From Gottschalkia acidurici 9a (GTDB taxonomy: Bacteria; Bacillota; Clostridia; Tissierellales; Gottschalkiaceae): a stretch of DNA of 64,000 nucleotides. Position 1 is the stretch's first letter; every line of letters begins with the position of its first letter. Below are positions 17,186-25,990 of this stretch, piece after piece. Under the pieces are notes generated by a model. The model ran no database searches. It saw only the letters and a list, made by a program, of their open reading frames with translations, and was not told the DNA's origin. The DNA lies in assembly GCF_000299355.1 (NCBI RefSeq), contig NC_018664.1, positions 2,526,380-2,590,379 on the forward strand, given 5' to 3'. A program made the position numbers and the translations under genes.

Positions 17186-18310
17186 TTAATCTACAAAATG
17201 CTTATATATTTCTCCATTAAGTTTTGCCCCATATTTTTTTAGTACTGTGTCTAATGCTTTTAAAGTTATATATATTTTTTCTTCATAACAATTTTCACCC
17301 ATATGTCCTATTCTAATAACTTTTCCCTTTAAATAATCAAAGGCTCCTCCAATCATTATATTATGATCCTTCATCATGTCCTCAAATACGTCTTCAAAAT
17401 TTATTCCTTCCGGAACTAGGAAAGTAGTAACTGTATTTGAGTAACTGTCTAACGGATATAGCTCTAATCCTGATTTAACAAGTGCTTCTCTAGTAGCGTT
17501 AGCTATAGTTTTATGTCTATTTATATAGTCAGTTTCTAATAATCTGTCTAGTGCACAGTCCAGTGCATATATAGCATTTATTGGCTGAGTATATGGGAAC
17601 CATTTCTCTTCATACCAGCCTTTCCATATAGTTAGGTTACAATAAAAAGCTGCTATTGGAGTCTTTCTATTTATCATGGTATCCATAGCTTTTTCACTTA
17701 TGCTTAAAAATGTAAGTCCAGAAGGTGCTGATATACATTTTTGTGATCCTCCTAATGCTATGTCTATTTTCCATTCATCTACGTTTATCTCATCTCCACC
17801 TACTGAAGATACTGAATCTACTACAGATAATACTCCATACTTATTAAGAAGTGTACAAATTTTATCTATTGGATTTGTTATCCCCGCTGGGGTTTCACAA
17901 TGTACTAGTGTAGCATATTTAAAGTTACTATCCCTTTTTAAAAACTCCTCTAACTTTTCTACATCAATTCCTTTTCTATAGTCTGACTCAAAATAAACTA
18001 CTTCTCCACCATACATTTTTGAGAAGTCTCCAAAGCCTTTACCAAATATTCCATTATCAATACAAAGTACTCTATCACCTTGCTCTGTTAGTGAAGCACA
18101 TGCTGCTTCTAGTCCTAAAATCCCTTCTCCATCTAGTATTAGAACTTGATTTTCCGTATTTAAAAGTCTTTTTATTTTATTACAAGTATTTTTATAAAAC
18201 TCATAAAAATTTTCGTCTAAGTCAGGATTGGTAGCTTCTCTTGACATAGCTTTTCTAACTTCTTCATGAACCTGTGTTGGTCCCGGTGTCATTATAAATG
18301 GTGTTCTCAT
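17186..18310 (-). CDS. Class V PLP aminotransferase, alanine/serine--glyoxylate or PucG type
   Basis: A 374-aa cytoplasmic fold-type I PLP enzyme. The N-terminus MTPGPTQVHEEV and the lysine motif GGSQKCISAPSG (PLP Schiff base) are hallmarks of the AGXT/serine-pyruvate/PucG family; VDSVSSVGGDEINVDEW supplies the PLP-binding Asp. In bacteria these enzymes transfer amino groups from alanine, serine or ureidoglycine to glyoxylate. The yjiH-like membrane protein is the next gene downstream, on the same strand but in its own unit; a purine-related role is possible but not shown. The ribosome site is AAGGAGATGG. Confidence 0.88.
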   Translation of the reverse strand: MRTPFIMTPGPTQVHEEVRKAMSREATNPDLDENFYEFYKNTCNKIKRLLNTENQVLILDGEGILGLEAACASLTEQGDRVLCIDNGIFGKGFGDFSKMYGGEVVYFESDYRKGIDVEKLEEFLKRDSNFKYATLVHCETPAGITNPIDKICTLLNKYGVLSVVDSVSSVGGDEINVDEWKIDIALGGSQKCISAPSGLTFLSISEKAMDTMINRKTPIAAFYCNLTIWKGWYEEKWFPYTQPINAIYALDCALDRLLETDYINRHKTIANATREALVKSGLELYPLDSYSNTVTTFLVPEGINFEDVFEDMMKDHNIMIGGAFDYLKGKVIRIGHMGENCYEEKIYITLKALDTVLKKYGAKLNGEIYKHFVD

Positions 18311-18331
18311 ATTTCCATCTCCTTAATTATA

Positions 18332-18387
18332 TTGTATCGATTCATATATCCAAACTTATTCTTTATAAGTTGATTTTATCAATACAA
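18332..18387. repeat. Nested inverted repeats upstream of the aminotransferase gene
   Basis: Outer arms TTGTATCGAT (18332-18341) and ATCAATACAA (18378-18387) match at 9 of 10; inside them AACTTAT and ATAAGTT form a second hairpin. It lies ~20 bp upstream of the minus-strand start, so it may act as an operator pair or as leader-RNA structure. Confidence 0.4.
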
Positions 18388-18597
18388 TTTTACCAAGTCA
18401 ATAGATACATTAAATAATAATTCTATTATACATATATGAATCCTAACAAATAAAGCATATAAACTAGTACACGATAGTTACATTTACAATTTAATTATAC
18501 CATAATATAGTAGGACTTAGGATACATATACAAGAAATGGATTGATTAAAAGGACTCAGTTATTACTACAAATTTAATATAGAATTATATTAAACAA

Positions 18598-18621
18598 TAT
18601 ACTAGTTTGTAAACAAGTATA
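18598..18621. promoter_or_regulatory. Palindromic operator-like site between divergent genes
   Basis: Arms TATACTAGTTT and AAACAAGTATA around a central GT match at 10 of 11 positions, in the style of a GntR-family operator. A related sequence (ACTAGTACACGAT, 18463-18475, against ACAAGTATACGAT, 18613-18625) lies 150 bp away. The divergent spacer serves the aminotransferase and the small gene at 18708. The binding protein is unknown. Confidence 0.4.
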
Positions 18622-18707
18622 CGATTTCCTTTTATAGTTTAGGCTACTGTTTTCATTATAGAGTTATAACATATATTGTTAGTAGTTTTTAAAGGAGGAT
18701 GATACTA

Positions 18708-18938
18708 TTGGGATTAATTCCAACTGTTATTACTCTATTTTTATTGATGTATCTAGATAAAAAATATAATTACAGAAAATATTTTTTATCTAGATTAGAC
18801 TCAAAAATTTATTACTCTATTATTATTATTCTCTACTTAGGTATACTGGGTGTTTACTTTGCTTTCACCGGTATATTTCCAGTTCTTACTTCTTTCGGCT
18901 ATGCCATACATTGTTCATGTGCATTTTTTAACATTTAA
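18708..18938 (+). CDS. Small predicted membrane protein, unknown function
   Basis: A ~76-aa ORF with two hydrophobic segments (about residues 3-16 and 34-55) separated by a basic loop (LDKKYNYRKYFLSRLDSK). An in-frame ATG at 18699 directly abuts the site AAAGGAGG; TTG at 18708, nine bases from it, is the better start. The end (AIHCSCAFFNI) looks abrupt and could reflect a truncated gene. I do not recognise the family. It lies behind the palindrome at 18598-18621. Confidence 0.5.
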   Translation: MGLIPTVITLFLLMYLDKKYNYRKYFLSRLDSKIYYSIIIILYLGILGVYFAFTGIFPVLTSFGYAIHCSCAFFNI

Positions 18939-19154
18939 CATTCCCAACATACTAGTAGAGAAAAGTAAAAGAGAATAATATAATATACTACTCATATGAA
19001 AAGTCAGACTTGAAAAATTACTTATATATTTCTCGTAAGTATATTTTATAATTAATTACCATCTTAGTAAAAGTTAAGGAAATACATTTACTCTGCTTGT
19101 TCCTTCATATGAAATGAAAAATCCTATACTAGAGACCGAAGGTCATCCAAATAC

Positions 19155-19202
19155 TTTTACTTGTATTTTATTAAATTGTTATTTAATAAAATACAAGTAA
19201 AA
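19155..19202. repeat. Perfect 22-bp inverted repeat upstream of the ABC-F gene
   Basis: Arms 19155-19176 and 19181-19202 around a TGTT loop are perfectly complementary and nearly pure A/T. Neither side has a T run after the stem, so it is not a canonical terminator. The ABC-F promoter lies downstream of it, so it is not part of that leader. It could be the 3' end of the transcript from the small gene at 18708. Confidence 0.7.
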
Positions 19203-19230
19203 AAATATTCTTTATTTTTTAACTTTTACT

Positions 19231-19258
19231 TTGAAACTTCTCTTATCTCATATATAAT
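19231..19258 (+). promoter_or_regulatory. Sigma-A promoter of the ABC-F gene
   Basis: -35 TTGAAA (19231-19236) and -10 TATAAT (19253-19258) with a 16-bp spacer; transcription would start about 30 bp before the ATG at 19294. Confidence 0.7.
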
Positions 19259-19293
19259 TTTCATGTAATATATGTAGAAATGAGGACGATAAA

Positions 19294-20850
19294 ATGAGTA
19301 TTTTAACTGTTAAAAACCTAAACCATGGTTTTGGAAGTCGTGCAATTTTTAATAATGTCTCTTTTAGACTTCTAAAAGGCGAACATGTTGGACTTATTGG
19401 AGCTAATGGAGAAGGAAAGTCAACTTTTATGAATATAATAACTAGAAAGTTAGAACCCGATGAAGGCGAAATAGAGTGGTCAAAGCGTGTTAGGGTTGGA
19501 TATCTAGATCAACACACCGTACTTCACCAAGGTCTAAATATTAGAGATATTCTTAGAGATGCCTTTAAATATCTTTTTGACCTTGAAACTGAAATGAATC
19601 AAATATGTGATAATATGGCTGATGCTTCTCCTGAAGAATTAGAGAAAATGCTTGAAGATTTAGGAACAATACAAGATATTTTATCTAATAACGATTTCTA
19701 TATAATCGATTCTAAAGTTGAAGAGATAGCTCGTGGCTTAGGATTAGATGATATAGGTTTAGATAAAGATGTACAAGACTTAAGTGGAGGTCAAAGAACT
19801 AAAGTTTTATTAGCTAAGCTATTACTTGAAAAGCCAGATATACTTCTTTTAGACGAGCCAACTAACTATTTAGATGAAAAACATATAGAATGGCTTAAGC
19901 ACTATCTTTTAAATTATGAAAATGCTTTTATTCTTATTTCACATGACATTTCATTTTTAAATAGTGTTATAAATCTAGTTTATCATGTAGAGAATCAAGA
20001 GCTTAGTCGATATGTAGGAAACTATGATGACTTCCTAAAAATATATGAGGTGAAAAAGCAGCAACAAGAAGCTGCATATAAAAAACAACAGCAAGAAATA
20101 TCTGAACTTAAAGACTTTGTTGCTAGAAATAAGGCACGTGTTTCTACAAGAAATATGGCTATGTCAAGGCAGAAAAAACTCGATAAGATGGATGTAATAG
20201 AGCTTGCTAGAGAAAAACCAAAACCAACTTTTAATTTTAGAGAAGGAAAGGCGTCTGGAAAGCTTATCTTTGAAACAAAAGATTTAGTTATAGGGTATGA
20301 TACTCCACTTTCTAAGCCTTTGAATTTACGTATGGAACGTGGACAAAAATTGGCTCTTGTAGGTGCTAATGGTATTGGTAAAACTACTCTTTTAAAAAGC
20401 ATTATAGGAGATATAAAACCTCTATCTGGTTCTATAACTCTTGGAGATTATCAAGAATTAGGCTATTTTGAACAAGAAATAAAAGACTCTAACTATAATA
20501 CTTGTATCGAAGAAATATGGAATGTTTTTCCTTCATTAAGTCAATATGAAGTCAGAGCTGCATTAGCGAAATGTGGTCTTACTACAGAGCATATTGAAAG
20601 TAAGGTTTATGTTCTAAGCGGTGGAGAACAAGCTAAAGTAAGACTTTGTAAGCTTATTAATAGAGATACTAATATTTTAGTTTTAGACGAGCCTACTAAC
20701 CACTTAGATGTAGATGCAAAAGAAGAACTTAAACGTGCATTAAAAGAATATAAGGGTAGTATATTACTTATATGCCATGAACCTGAGTTTTATAGAGATG
20801 TCGTAACGGACGTTTGGAATTGTGAAACTTGGACTACAAAGCTTATCTAA
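19294..20850 (+). CDS. ABC-F family ATPase (YkpA/YbiT-like)
   Basis: A 518-aa cytosolic protein with two ABC domains and no membrane segment, as in ribosome-acting ABC-F factors. First domain: GANGEGKST (36-44), LSGGQRTK, LLLLDEPTNYLD. The linker (VSTRNMAMSRQKKLDKMD) is the P-site-tRNA-interaction region. Second domain: GANGIGKTT, LSGGEQAKVRL, LVLDEPTNHLD. It most resembles the broad YkpA/YbiT group involved in translation rather than a dedicated resistance factor; antibiotic protection cannot be excluded. It is monocistronic between its own promoter and terminator. Confidence 0.9.
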   Translation: MSILTVKNLNHGFGSRAIFNNVSFRLLKGEHVGLIGANGEGKSTFMNIITRKLEPDEGEIEWSKRVRVGYLDQHTVLHQGLNIRDILRDAFKYLFDLETEMNQICDNMADASPEELEKMLEDLGTIQDILSNNDFYIIDSKVEEIARGLGLDDIGLDKDVQDLSGGQRTKVLLAKLLLEKPDILLLDEPTNYLDEKHIEWLKHYLLNYENAFILISHDISFLNSVINLVYHVENQELSRYVGNYDDFLKIYEVKKQQQEAAYKKQQQEISELKDFVARNKARVSTRNMAMSRQKKLDKMDVIELAREKPKPTFNFREGKASGKLIFETKDLVIGYDTPLSKPLNLRMERGQKLALVGANGIGKTTLLKSIIGDIKPLSGSITLGDYQELGYFEQEIKDSNYNTCIEEIWNVFPSLSQYEVRAALAKCGLTTEHIESKVYVLSGGEQAKVRLCKLINRDTNILVLDEPTNHLDVDAKEELKRALKEYKGSILLICHEPEFYRDVVTDVWNCETWTTKLI

Positions 20851-20890
20851 ATAAAAGGATTGTTCATAATTTGAACAATCCTTTTATTTA
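20849..20890. terminator. Bidirectional terminator between ABC-F and GGDEF-EAL genes
   Basis: A ~16-bp stem (20850-20865 with 20873-20887) flanked by A-rich and T-rich sequence, serving both convergent genes. Confidence 0.88.
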
Positions 20891-23782
20891 TTAATCTTTA
20901 ATTCTATCTTCCAAATATTGAATCGCATCTGATTCAGATAGCGGCTTTCCAAATATATATCCTTGTATAACGTCACAACTAAGATCTCTTAATATAGATA
21001 ATTGTTCTTCATTTTCTACTCCTTCAGCAGTCACATTTAGTCCCATGTTATGTGCTAAATTAATTATAGATTCAGTGATTTTTACACCTTTTTTAGCATT
21101 CATCATATCCATAACAAATGTTCTATCTATTTTTATAGTACTTATAGGAAGTCTTAATAAATAATTTAGCGATGAATATCCAGTCCCAAAGTCATCTAAA
21201 TATACTGTAATCCCCATATTTCTTAATATTTCTAATTTTTCAGAATTCTCTTCGAATAATTCCATTAAAGAAGTTTCAGTAATTTCAATACCTAAAAATT
21301 TAGGATTCATTCCTGTATCATCAATTACTCTTTTTATAATTTCGATAAAGTTATCTTGGCTAAGTTGTATAGACGAAATGTTAACTGATACAACTATCTG
21401 TTCATCATATATACTTTCTATATTCATTGCAAACTTACATGCTTCTCTTAGTATCCATTCTCCCATTTGATTTATTAAACCAGTTTCTTCAGCTATTGAA
21501 ATAAACTTGATAGGTGATATAGTTCCATACTCTGGACTAACCCACCTTATAAGAGCTTCAAATCCAACCACTTTCTTACTTACTGTATCTATCTGGGGCT
21601 GATAGTTAAGCACAAACTCATCTCTATCTAAAGCATTTCTAAGATGGTTCTCTAATAATAATCTATTCTCTATTTCTTCTTCCATATTTTTTTCATAAGT
21701 TTTATAGCAGTTTTTTCCGAATTCCTTAGCTTTATACATAGCTAAGTCAGCTTTTTTTAATACTTCCTCTACGCTTCTACCATCCTTGGGATAGAACACA
21801 ACACCCATACTCACTGAAATCTGTATCTCATTATCATCTATCGAAAATGGTTCTGAGATATATTCCTGAGTTTGAATTATTTTTTGTTCAATATTGTCTT
21901 CATTATATTTTTCAAAAACTATTATATACTCGTCTCCACTTAGTCTAAAAACATGACTCTCTTTACTTTCAATAGGCTTAAGTCTATCGGCTAATTTTTT
22001 TAAAAGCAAATCTCCAAATTCGTGTCCAAATGTATCATTTATAATTTTAAAATTATCTATATCCATATATATAACAGACCCGCAACTATCTTCTTGTTTT
22101 AATATGTTATCCATTTTTTTATAGAACATTGCTCTATTAGGTAAACCCGTTATACTATCATAATATGCTAAAACTTTTATCTGCTCTTCTTGTAGTTTTC
22201 TATCTTCAATATCTATATGAAATCCAGAAATCCTACACATATTTCCATCTTTATCCCTTAGTGACTTGCCTTTTGCAAGTATCCATCTATATGTACCATA
22301 TTTATCTAATGTCCTGTATTCAACGTGATAGCTATCTCTAACTCCTTGTTTTATTTCTTTAAATATATTTTCTATTATGTTAAAATCATCTGGATGTACA
22401 TATTTGTCTAGCCTATCTATATAGTTTCTTACTTCTGATTCATCTAGTCCTAGTACTTCTTTAAGTCTTACATTCGTAAATATATTTTTTGTAACTGTAT
22501 CCATATCCCAAAATCCATCATTACTAGCTTCAGAAACTAGTCTATATCTTTCTTCATTTTTCTCTATTGTTTCACGACTTTTCTTTAACTCATGATACTG
22601 TAATTTAAGCTCTTCATCTGATGATGCAAGTTCCTCATAGACTGCAAATAATTCATCATTAGCTAACTTCAAATCGACTTCTACCTTTTTTCTCTTCTTT
22701 ATATTAAGACCTAAAAAAATTATAGTACATGATAATATAATAATGGCAGTAATGAATCCTAAAACTATATTTTTATGATCTTCATAAAATGAAGAAGGTT
22801 TATTTATTATAAGGCTATTTTTAGGTAAAAACCTCTTATCAATATTATACTTCTTTAAAATATTATAATCATACATGTTTATAGAATTATCTTTTTCTAC
22901 GATACCTACATCTGATATCTTTTCACCATTAAGAATTCTTAATGCTAGTTCACCTGTATTTTTACCATGTAAATTACCACTTGATAAACTCCCACCTACT
23001 ATTCCATGTCCTATTGCCATTTCGTGTAAATGATACATTGGTAACTTTATTTCGTTACTTATTCTACTTGATATCTCTGGTATAGATGTTTCTCTTCCAT
23101 CATCATCTTTTAAATATACTGTCCCTATAAGTAAGCTATCTTTAGGTATCTTTGGTAAGCTTGTATTAAGTTTAATTTCTCCCATTTCACTAAATGATTT
23201 TACATCTATATCTTTGTTAATTCTTAATGATGTACTTTTAATATACTTAAATATGCTTATTCCCCTATTTGTTTTATCGTGTATAACATATAATTCTTTT
23301 GCATTTGGAGTTGCCTTAAATGCAGTTGTTAGTGTCTCTTCTATATTTAATTTCTCTATACAACCAGCAATATTTTGTACTCCTTTTGTAATTTCTCTAG
23401 CTTTTTCTTTAGATATGCCGGAGAAAACTATAGGAGTATCCCTGAAAAGGTTTTCTCGATATTTTATAGCAAATTCAGTTGCCATAAGATCAGTTGTTAT
23501 AACTAAATCTGTTTTTTTGTCAGAGTATCTGTTCATAATAAGTTTATACATATTATCAATATCATCTTTATCACTTAATCCATGTTGTTCTAAACTTTCT
23601 ACGGATATGTCTACATCCAACTTAGATGAATTTAATTTTTCTAGAATCCCATTTAGTACTCTTTCTGTCCAAGAATAGTTCTCATTGTGTGAATTTATTA
23701 TTAATACTGACTTTTGTTCACTTTTGCTATCCACACTAAGACTAGTCATCATAATTATTATAATTATAAATAATGATAGCAC
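20891..23782 (-). CDS. Sensor protein: ABC substrate-binding-like domain, PAS, GGDEF (SGDEY), EAL; 5' end frameshifted
   Basis: A 963-aa c-di-GMP enzyme. Residues ~20-330 form an extracytoplasmic COG2984-like binding domain, ~340-362 a membrane segment, then a coiled coil, a PAS/PAC domain (~410-530), a GGDEF domain (~540-700) and an EAL domain (~715-960). The GGDEF signature reads SGDEY (~616). The EAL domain keeps EALIRW, DDFGTGYSSL and AEGVENEEQ, so phosphodiesterase activity is likely. The GTG start has no ribosome site. A perfect one (TAAGGTGGTGATTTT then ATG 23805) lies one base out of frame; adding one A to the run of six A residues after it would give MEKNKCLKVLSLF, a normal signal-peptide start. 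Confidence 0.85.
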   Translation of the reverse strand: MLSLFIIIIIMMTSLSVDSKSEQKSVLIINSHNENYSWTERVLNGILEKLNSSKLDVDISVESLEQHGLSDKDDIDNMYKLIMNRYSDKKTDLVITTDLMATEFAIKYRENLFRDTPIVFSGISKEKAREITKGVQNIAGCIEKLNIEETLTTAFKATPNAKELYVIHDKTNRGISIFKYIKSTSLRINKDIDVKSFSEMGEIKLNTSLPKIPKDSLLIGTVYLKDDDGRETSIPEISSRISNEIKLPMYHLHEMAIGHGIVGGSLSSGNLHGKNTGELALRILNGEKISDVGIVEKDNSINMYDYNILKKYNIDKRFLPKNSLIINKPSSFYEDHKNIVLGFITAIIILSCTIIFLGLNIKKRKKVEVDLKLANDELFAVYEELASSDEELKLQYHELKKSRETIEKNEERYRLVSEASNDGFWDMDTVTKNIFTNVRLKEVLGLDESEVRNYIDRLDKYVHPDDFNIIENIFKEIKQGVRDSYHVEYRTLDKYGTYRWILAKGKSLRDKDGNMCRISGFHIDIEDRKLQEEQIKVLAYYDSITGLPNRAMFYKKMDNILKQEDSCGSVIYMDIDNFKIINDTFGHEFGDLLLKKLADRLKPIESKESHVFRLSGDEYIIVFEKYNEDNIEQKIIQTQEYISEPFSIDDNEIQISVSMGVVFYPKDGRSVEEVLKKADLAMYKAKEFGKNCYKTYEKNMEEEIENRLLLENHLRNALDRDEFVLNYQPQIDTVSKKVVGFEALIRWVSPEYGTISPIKFISIAEETGLINQMGEWILREACKFAMNIESIYDEQIVVSVNISSIQLSQDNFIEIIKRVIDDTGMNPKFLGIEITETSLMELFEENSEKLEILRNMGITVYLDDFGTGYSSLNYLLRLPISTIKIDRTFVMDMMNAKKGVKITESIINLAHNMGLNVTAEGVENEEQLSILRDLSCDVIQGYIFGKPLSESDAIQYLEDRIKD

Positions 23783-23971
23783 TTTTAAACATTTATTTTT
23801 TCCATAAAATCACCACCTTAGACTTTTTATTGACTAAAGGATTGTTATTATAATTATATTTGTATATTTGGTAATTTATTACATGATTTATTTATTTCCG
23901 TATCTTTCTTATGTACTTTATATCTATGCATACATATTTCATGTATCCACTTAAATATTGATCTTAATATT

Positions 23972-24020
23972 ATCAAAATCCTATTTTTTAGGTTTACCCT
24001 TTAAAAAATAAGATTTTGAT
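23972..24020. repeat. 19-bp imperfect inverted repeat after the threonine ammonia-lyase gene
   Basis: Arms 23972-23990 and 24002-24020 match at 18 of 19 positions. It follows the minus-strand gene ending at 24049 and probably helps end that transcript, though the T tract is inside the stem rather than after it. Confidence 0.6.
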
Positions 24021-24048
24021 ATATAATTCTATCTTAATTTTTAAGCTC

Positions 24049-25269
24049 TTATAAAACTATTACATCATATCCTGAACTTTTTAATTCTGAAATTATTTGT
24101 TCTATATGTTTATGTCCATTAGTTTCAACTGTTACCTCAAGTTGTACTTCCATAAATCTGTCCATACTTTTAAGTTGGTTATGATCTAACTTTATTACAT
24201 TTGCACCTGTTCTCGCTAATACCTCTGCGACTTTTAAAAGTTCACCTGGCTTATCCGGTAGATCTACTGTGAATGAAAAAATGCGTCCACGAGAAACTAA
24301 CCCTCTATCTATCATACTTGCCATAGTTAACACATCTATATTGCCACCACTAACTATGCATACTATTTTTTTATTTTTCTCTTTTATTTTCTTAAGTCCA
24401 GCAAGAGATGATACTCCTGCATTCTCACCTATTAATTTATGTTTATCTAGAAGAATAAGAAATGCTTCCATTATATCAAAGTCAGAGACCTCAACTATTT
24501 CATCTATATATTCTTTTATTATAGAAAAGGTGATGTCCCCAGGCTCTTTTACTGCTACTCCATCTGCTATAGTGCATACTTTATCAAGACAAATTAATTC
24601 TCCCTTTTCTATAGAAGCCTTCATAGACTTTGCGCCTTCTGGCTCTACTCCTATAACCTTTATGTTTGGATTAATTTTCTTTGCAGATATAGCTATACCG
24701 GCAGCAAGTCCTCCTCCTCCTATCGGAACTAATATACAGTCCACATCCTTTAATTCCTCTAGTATCTCTGTTGCTATTGTTCCTTGTCCTTCTATAACGT
24801 CTAAATCATTAAATGGATGTATAAATATATATCCATTCTCTTTCTTGAGTCTAAGTGCTTCCTTATATGCTTCATCATAGCAATCACCATGTAAAATCAC
24901 TTTAGCACCATAGCTTTTAGTTGCTTCAACTTTAATCAGGGGTGTAGTTGTAGGCATAACTATAGTTGCTTCAACCCCTAATTTTTGTGCTGCATATGCA
25001 ACTCCTTGAGCATGATTTCCAGCCGAAGAAGCTATAAGCCCTTTACTTTTATCTTCCTCAGTCAACTTGGATATTTTATTAAATGCTCCGCGAATCTTAA
25101 ATGACCCTGTTGTTTGTAAATTTTCAGGCTTAATATATACATCATTTTCAAACTCTTTGCTGAATACTAGACTTTTTATTAATCTTGTTTCTGTGAGTAT
25201 TCCGTCTAATAACTTTCTAGAGTTTTCAAAATTCATACCTTCTATATTTTGCTTATCTATTACTGTCAT
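24049..25269 (-). CDS. Threonine ammonia-lyase with C-terminal ACT domain
   Basis: A 406-aa PLP enzyme converting threonine to 2-oxobutanoate and ammonia. The PLP lysine is at about residue 58 in TTGSFKIRGAFNK; SSAGNHAQGVAYAA and the phosphate-binding PIGGGGLAAGIA are diagnostic. Residues ~330-406 form a single ACT domain (FTVDLPDKPGELLKVAEVLA), the layout of TdcB-like/IlvA-like clostridial enzymes. Its ribosome site (GGTAGTGGAG) lies within sequence that matches the lost C-terminus of the GIY-YIG gene. Catabolic or isoleucine-biosynthetic use cannot be told apart here. Confidence 0.93.
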   Translation of the reverse strand: MTVIDKQNIEGMNFENSRKLLDGILTETRLIKSLVFSKEFENDVYIKPENLQTTGSFKIRGAFNKISKLTEEDKSKGLIASSAGNHAQGVAYAAQKLGVEATIVMPTTTPLIKVEATKSYGAKVILHGDCYDEAYKEALRLKKENGYIFIHPFNDLDVIEGQGTIATEILEELKDVDCILVPIGGGGLAAGIAISAKKINPNIKVIGVEPEGAKSMKASIEKGELICLDKVCTIADGVAVKEPGDITFSIIKEYIDEIVEVSDFDIMEAFLILLDKHKLIGENAGVSSLAGLKKIKEKNKKIVCIVSGGNIDVLTMASMIDRGLVSRGRIFSFTVDLPDKPGELLKVAEVLARTGANVIKLDHNQLKSMDRFMEVQLEVTVETNGHKHIEQIISELKSSGYDVIVL

Positions 25270-25316
25270 AAAATCTCCACTACCTTCTTCTACAAGTTTT
25301 ATTTTGCTTTTTCTTG

Positions 25317-25520
25317 TTAGTTTTTTATTTGATATTCCCTTTTCATAGCTTCTTGTTTTGTATCAAATTTTTCAAAATATTTTAATTTAACAGGACCTCT
25401 AGCTCTAGTGTATTTTGCTCCTTTTCCACTATTGTGTTCACTTATTCTTCTTTTTAAATCCGTCGTCCACCCTGTATAAAGAGTTCCATCTTTACACTCT
25501 ACTATATATACGTAATTCAT
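25317..25520 (-). CDS. GIY-YIG domain protein (UPF0213/YazA-YhbQ type), probably frameshifted at its 3' end
   Basis: A 67-aa GIY-YIG nuclease-like protein. [28 protein letters not shown] contains the paired YVY/YTG core and catalytic-region Arg; a shorter excerpt, [14 protein letters not shown], is typical of UPF0213. Family members run to 80-100 aa and continue after YEIK with a basic tail. Here the frame stops at QIKN, but adding one A to the run of six A residues there gives [17 protein letters not shown], which fits the family. That restored frame would then run into the threonine ammonia-lyase ATG in frame, which is odd. Role unknown; possibly DNA repair. Confidence 0.75.
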   Translation of the reverse strand: MNYVYIVECKDGTLYTGWTTDLKRRISEHNSGKGAKYTRARGPVKLKYFEKFDTKQEAMKREYQIKN

Positions 25521-25526
25521 AAAAAT

Positions 25527-25946
25527 TTACAGCCCTTTTTTTAGAGCATCTTCAGTAGCTTTTAATATAATTTTACTGCTATAAGTAGCTCCTGTAACTG
25601 TGTCGACGTCTAGAGATTGTTTTTCTAGAATTCTTGCTACTACTTTTTCCGCATCTTTACCTTTCTGTTCTATATGTTCTAGTATCTCTATATCCTGGAT
25701 TTGATGATCCTTAACTATAATTTTTACTTTTGCTGACAGCCATACTACCTTACTTTCACCTATATATTCCCCATCTTTAACATTATCTATATCTACATTT
25801 TCAATTTTTAAACTTTCTATTTGTTTCTTATATTCCAAATATTCTTTTTCTTCTTTCTGCTTTTTATACGTATCTATAATGTATATACCTAATAATAATG
25901 TTATTAAAGTAGCTGTTATTATGCCCTTTATTTTTTTATTTCTCAT
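25527..25946 (-). CDS. FMN-binding domain protein, membrane anchored
   Basis: A ~139-aa protein with one N-terminal membrane anchor (IKGIITATLITLLLGIYII), a short charged coiled coil and an RnfG/NqrC-like FMN-binding domain. The motif TGATYSS near residue 117 contains the Thr that carries FMN covalently in this family. An in-frame ATG at 25964 is also possible; I prefer 25946 because it gives a short basic N-terminus. It faces the cell exterior and is likely to take part in extracytoplasmic electron transfer; no Rnf genes are adjacent. Confidence 0.85.
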   Translation of the reverse strand: MRNKKIKGIITATLITLLLGIYIIDTYKKQKEEKEYLEYKKQIESLKIENVDIDNVKDGEYIGESKVVWLSAKVKIIVKDHQIQDIEILEHIEQKGKDAEKVVARILEKQSLDVDTVTGATYSSKIILKATEDALKKGL

Positions 25947-25990
25947 TACAATATTTCTCCCCATATACCTTCATAAGTTAAAATTATAGT

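Noticed and set aside
19155-19293. Antibiotic-responsive attenuator leader of the ABC-F gene
   Set aside because: A complete promoter (19231-19258) lies downstream of the hairpin and leaves only ~30 nt of leader.
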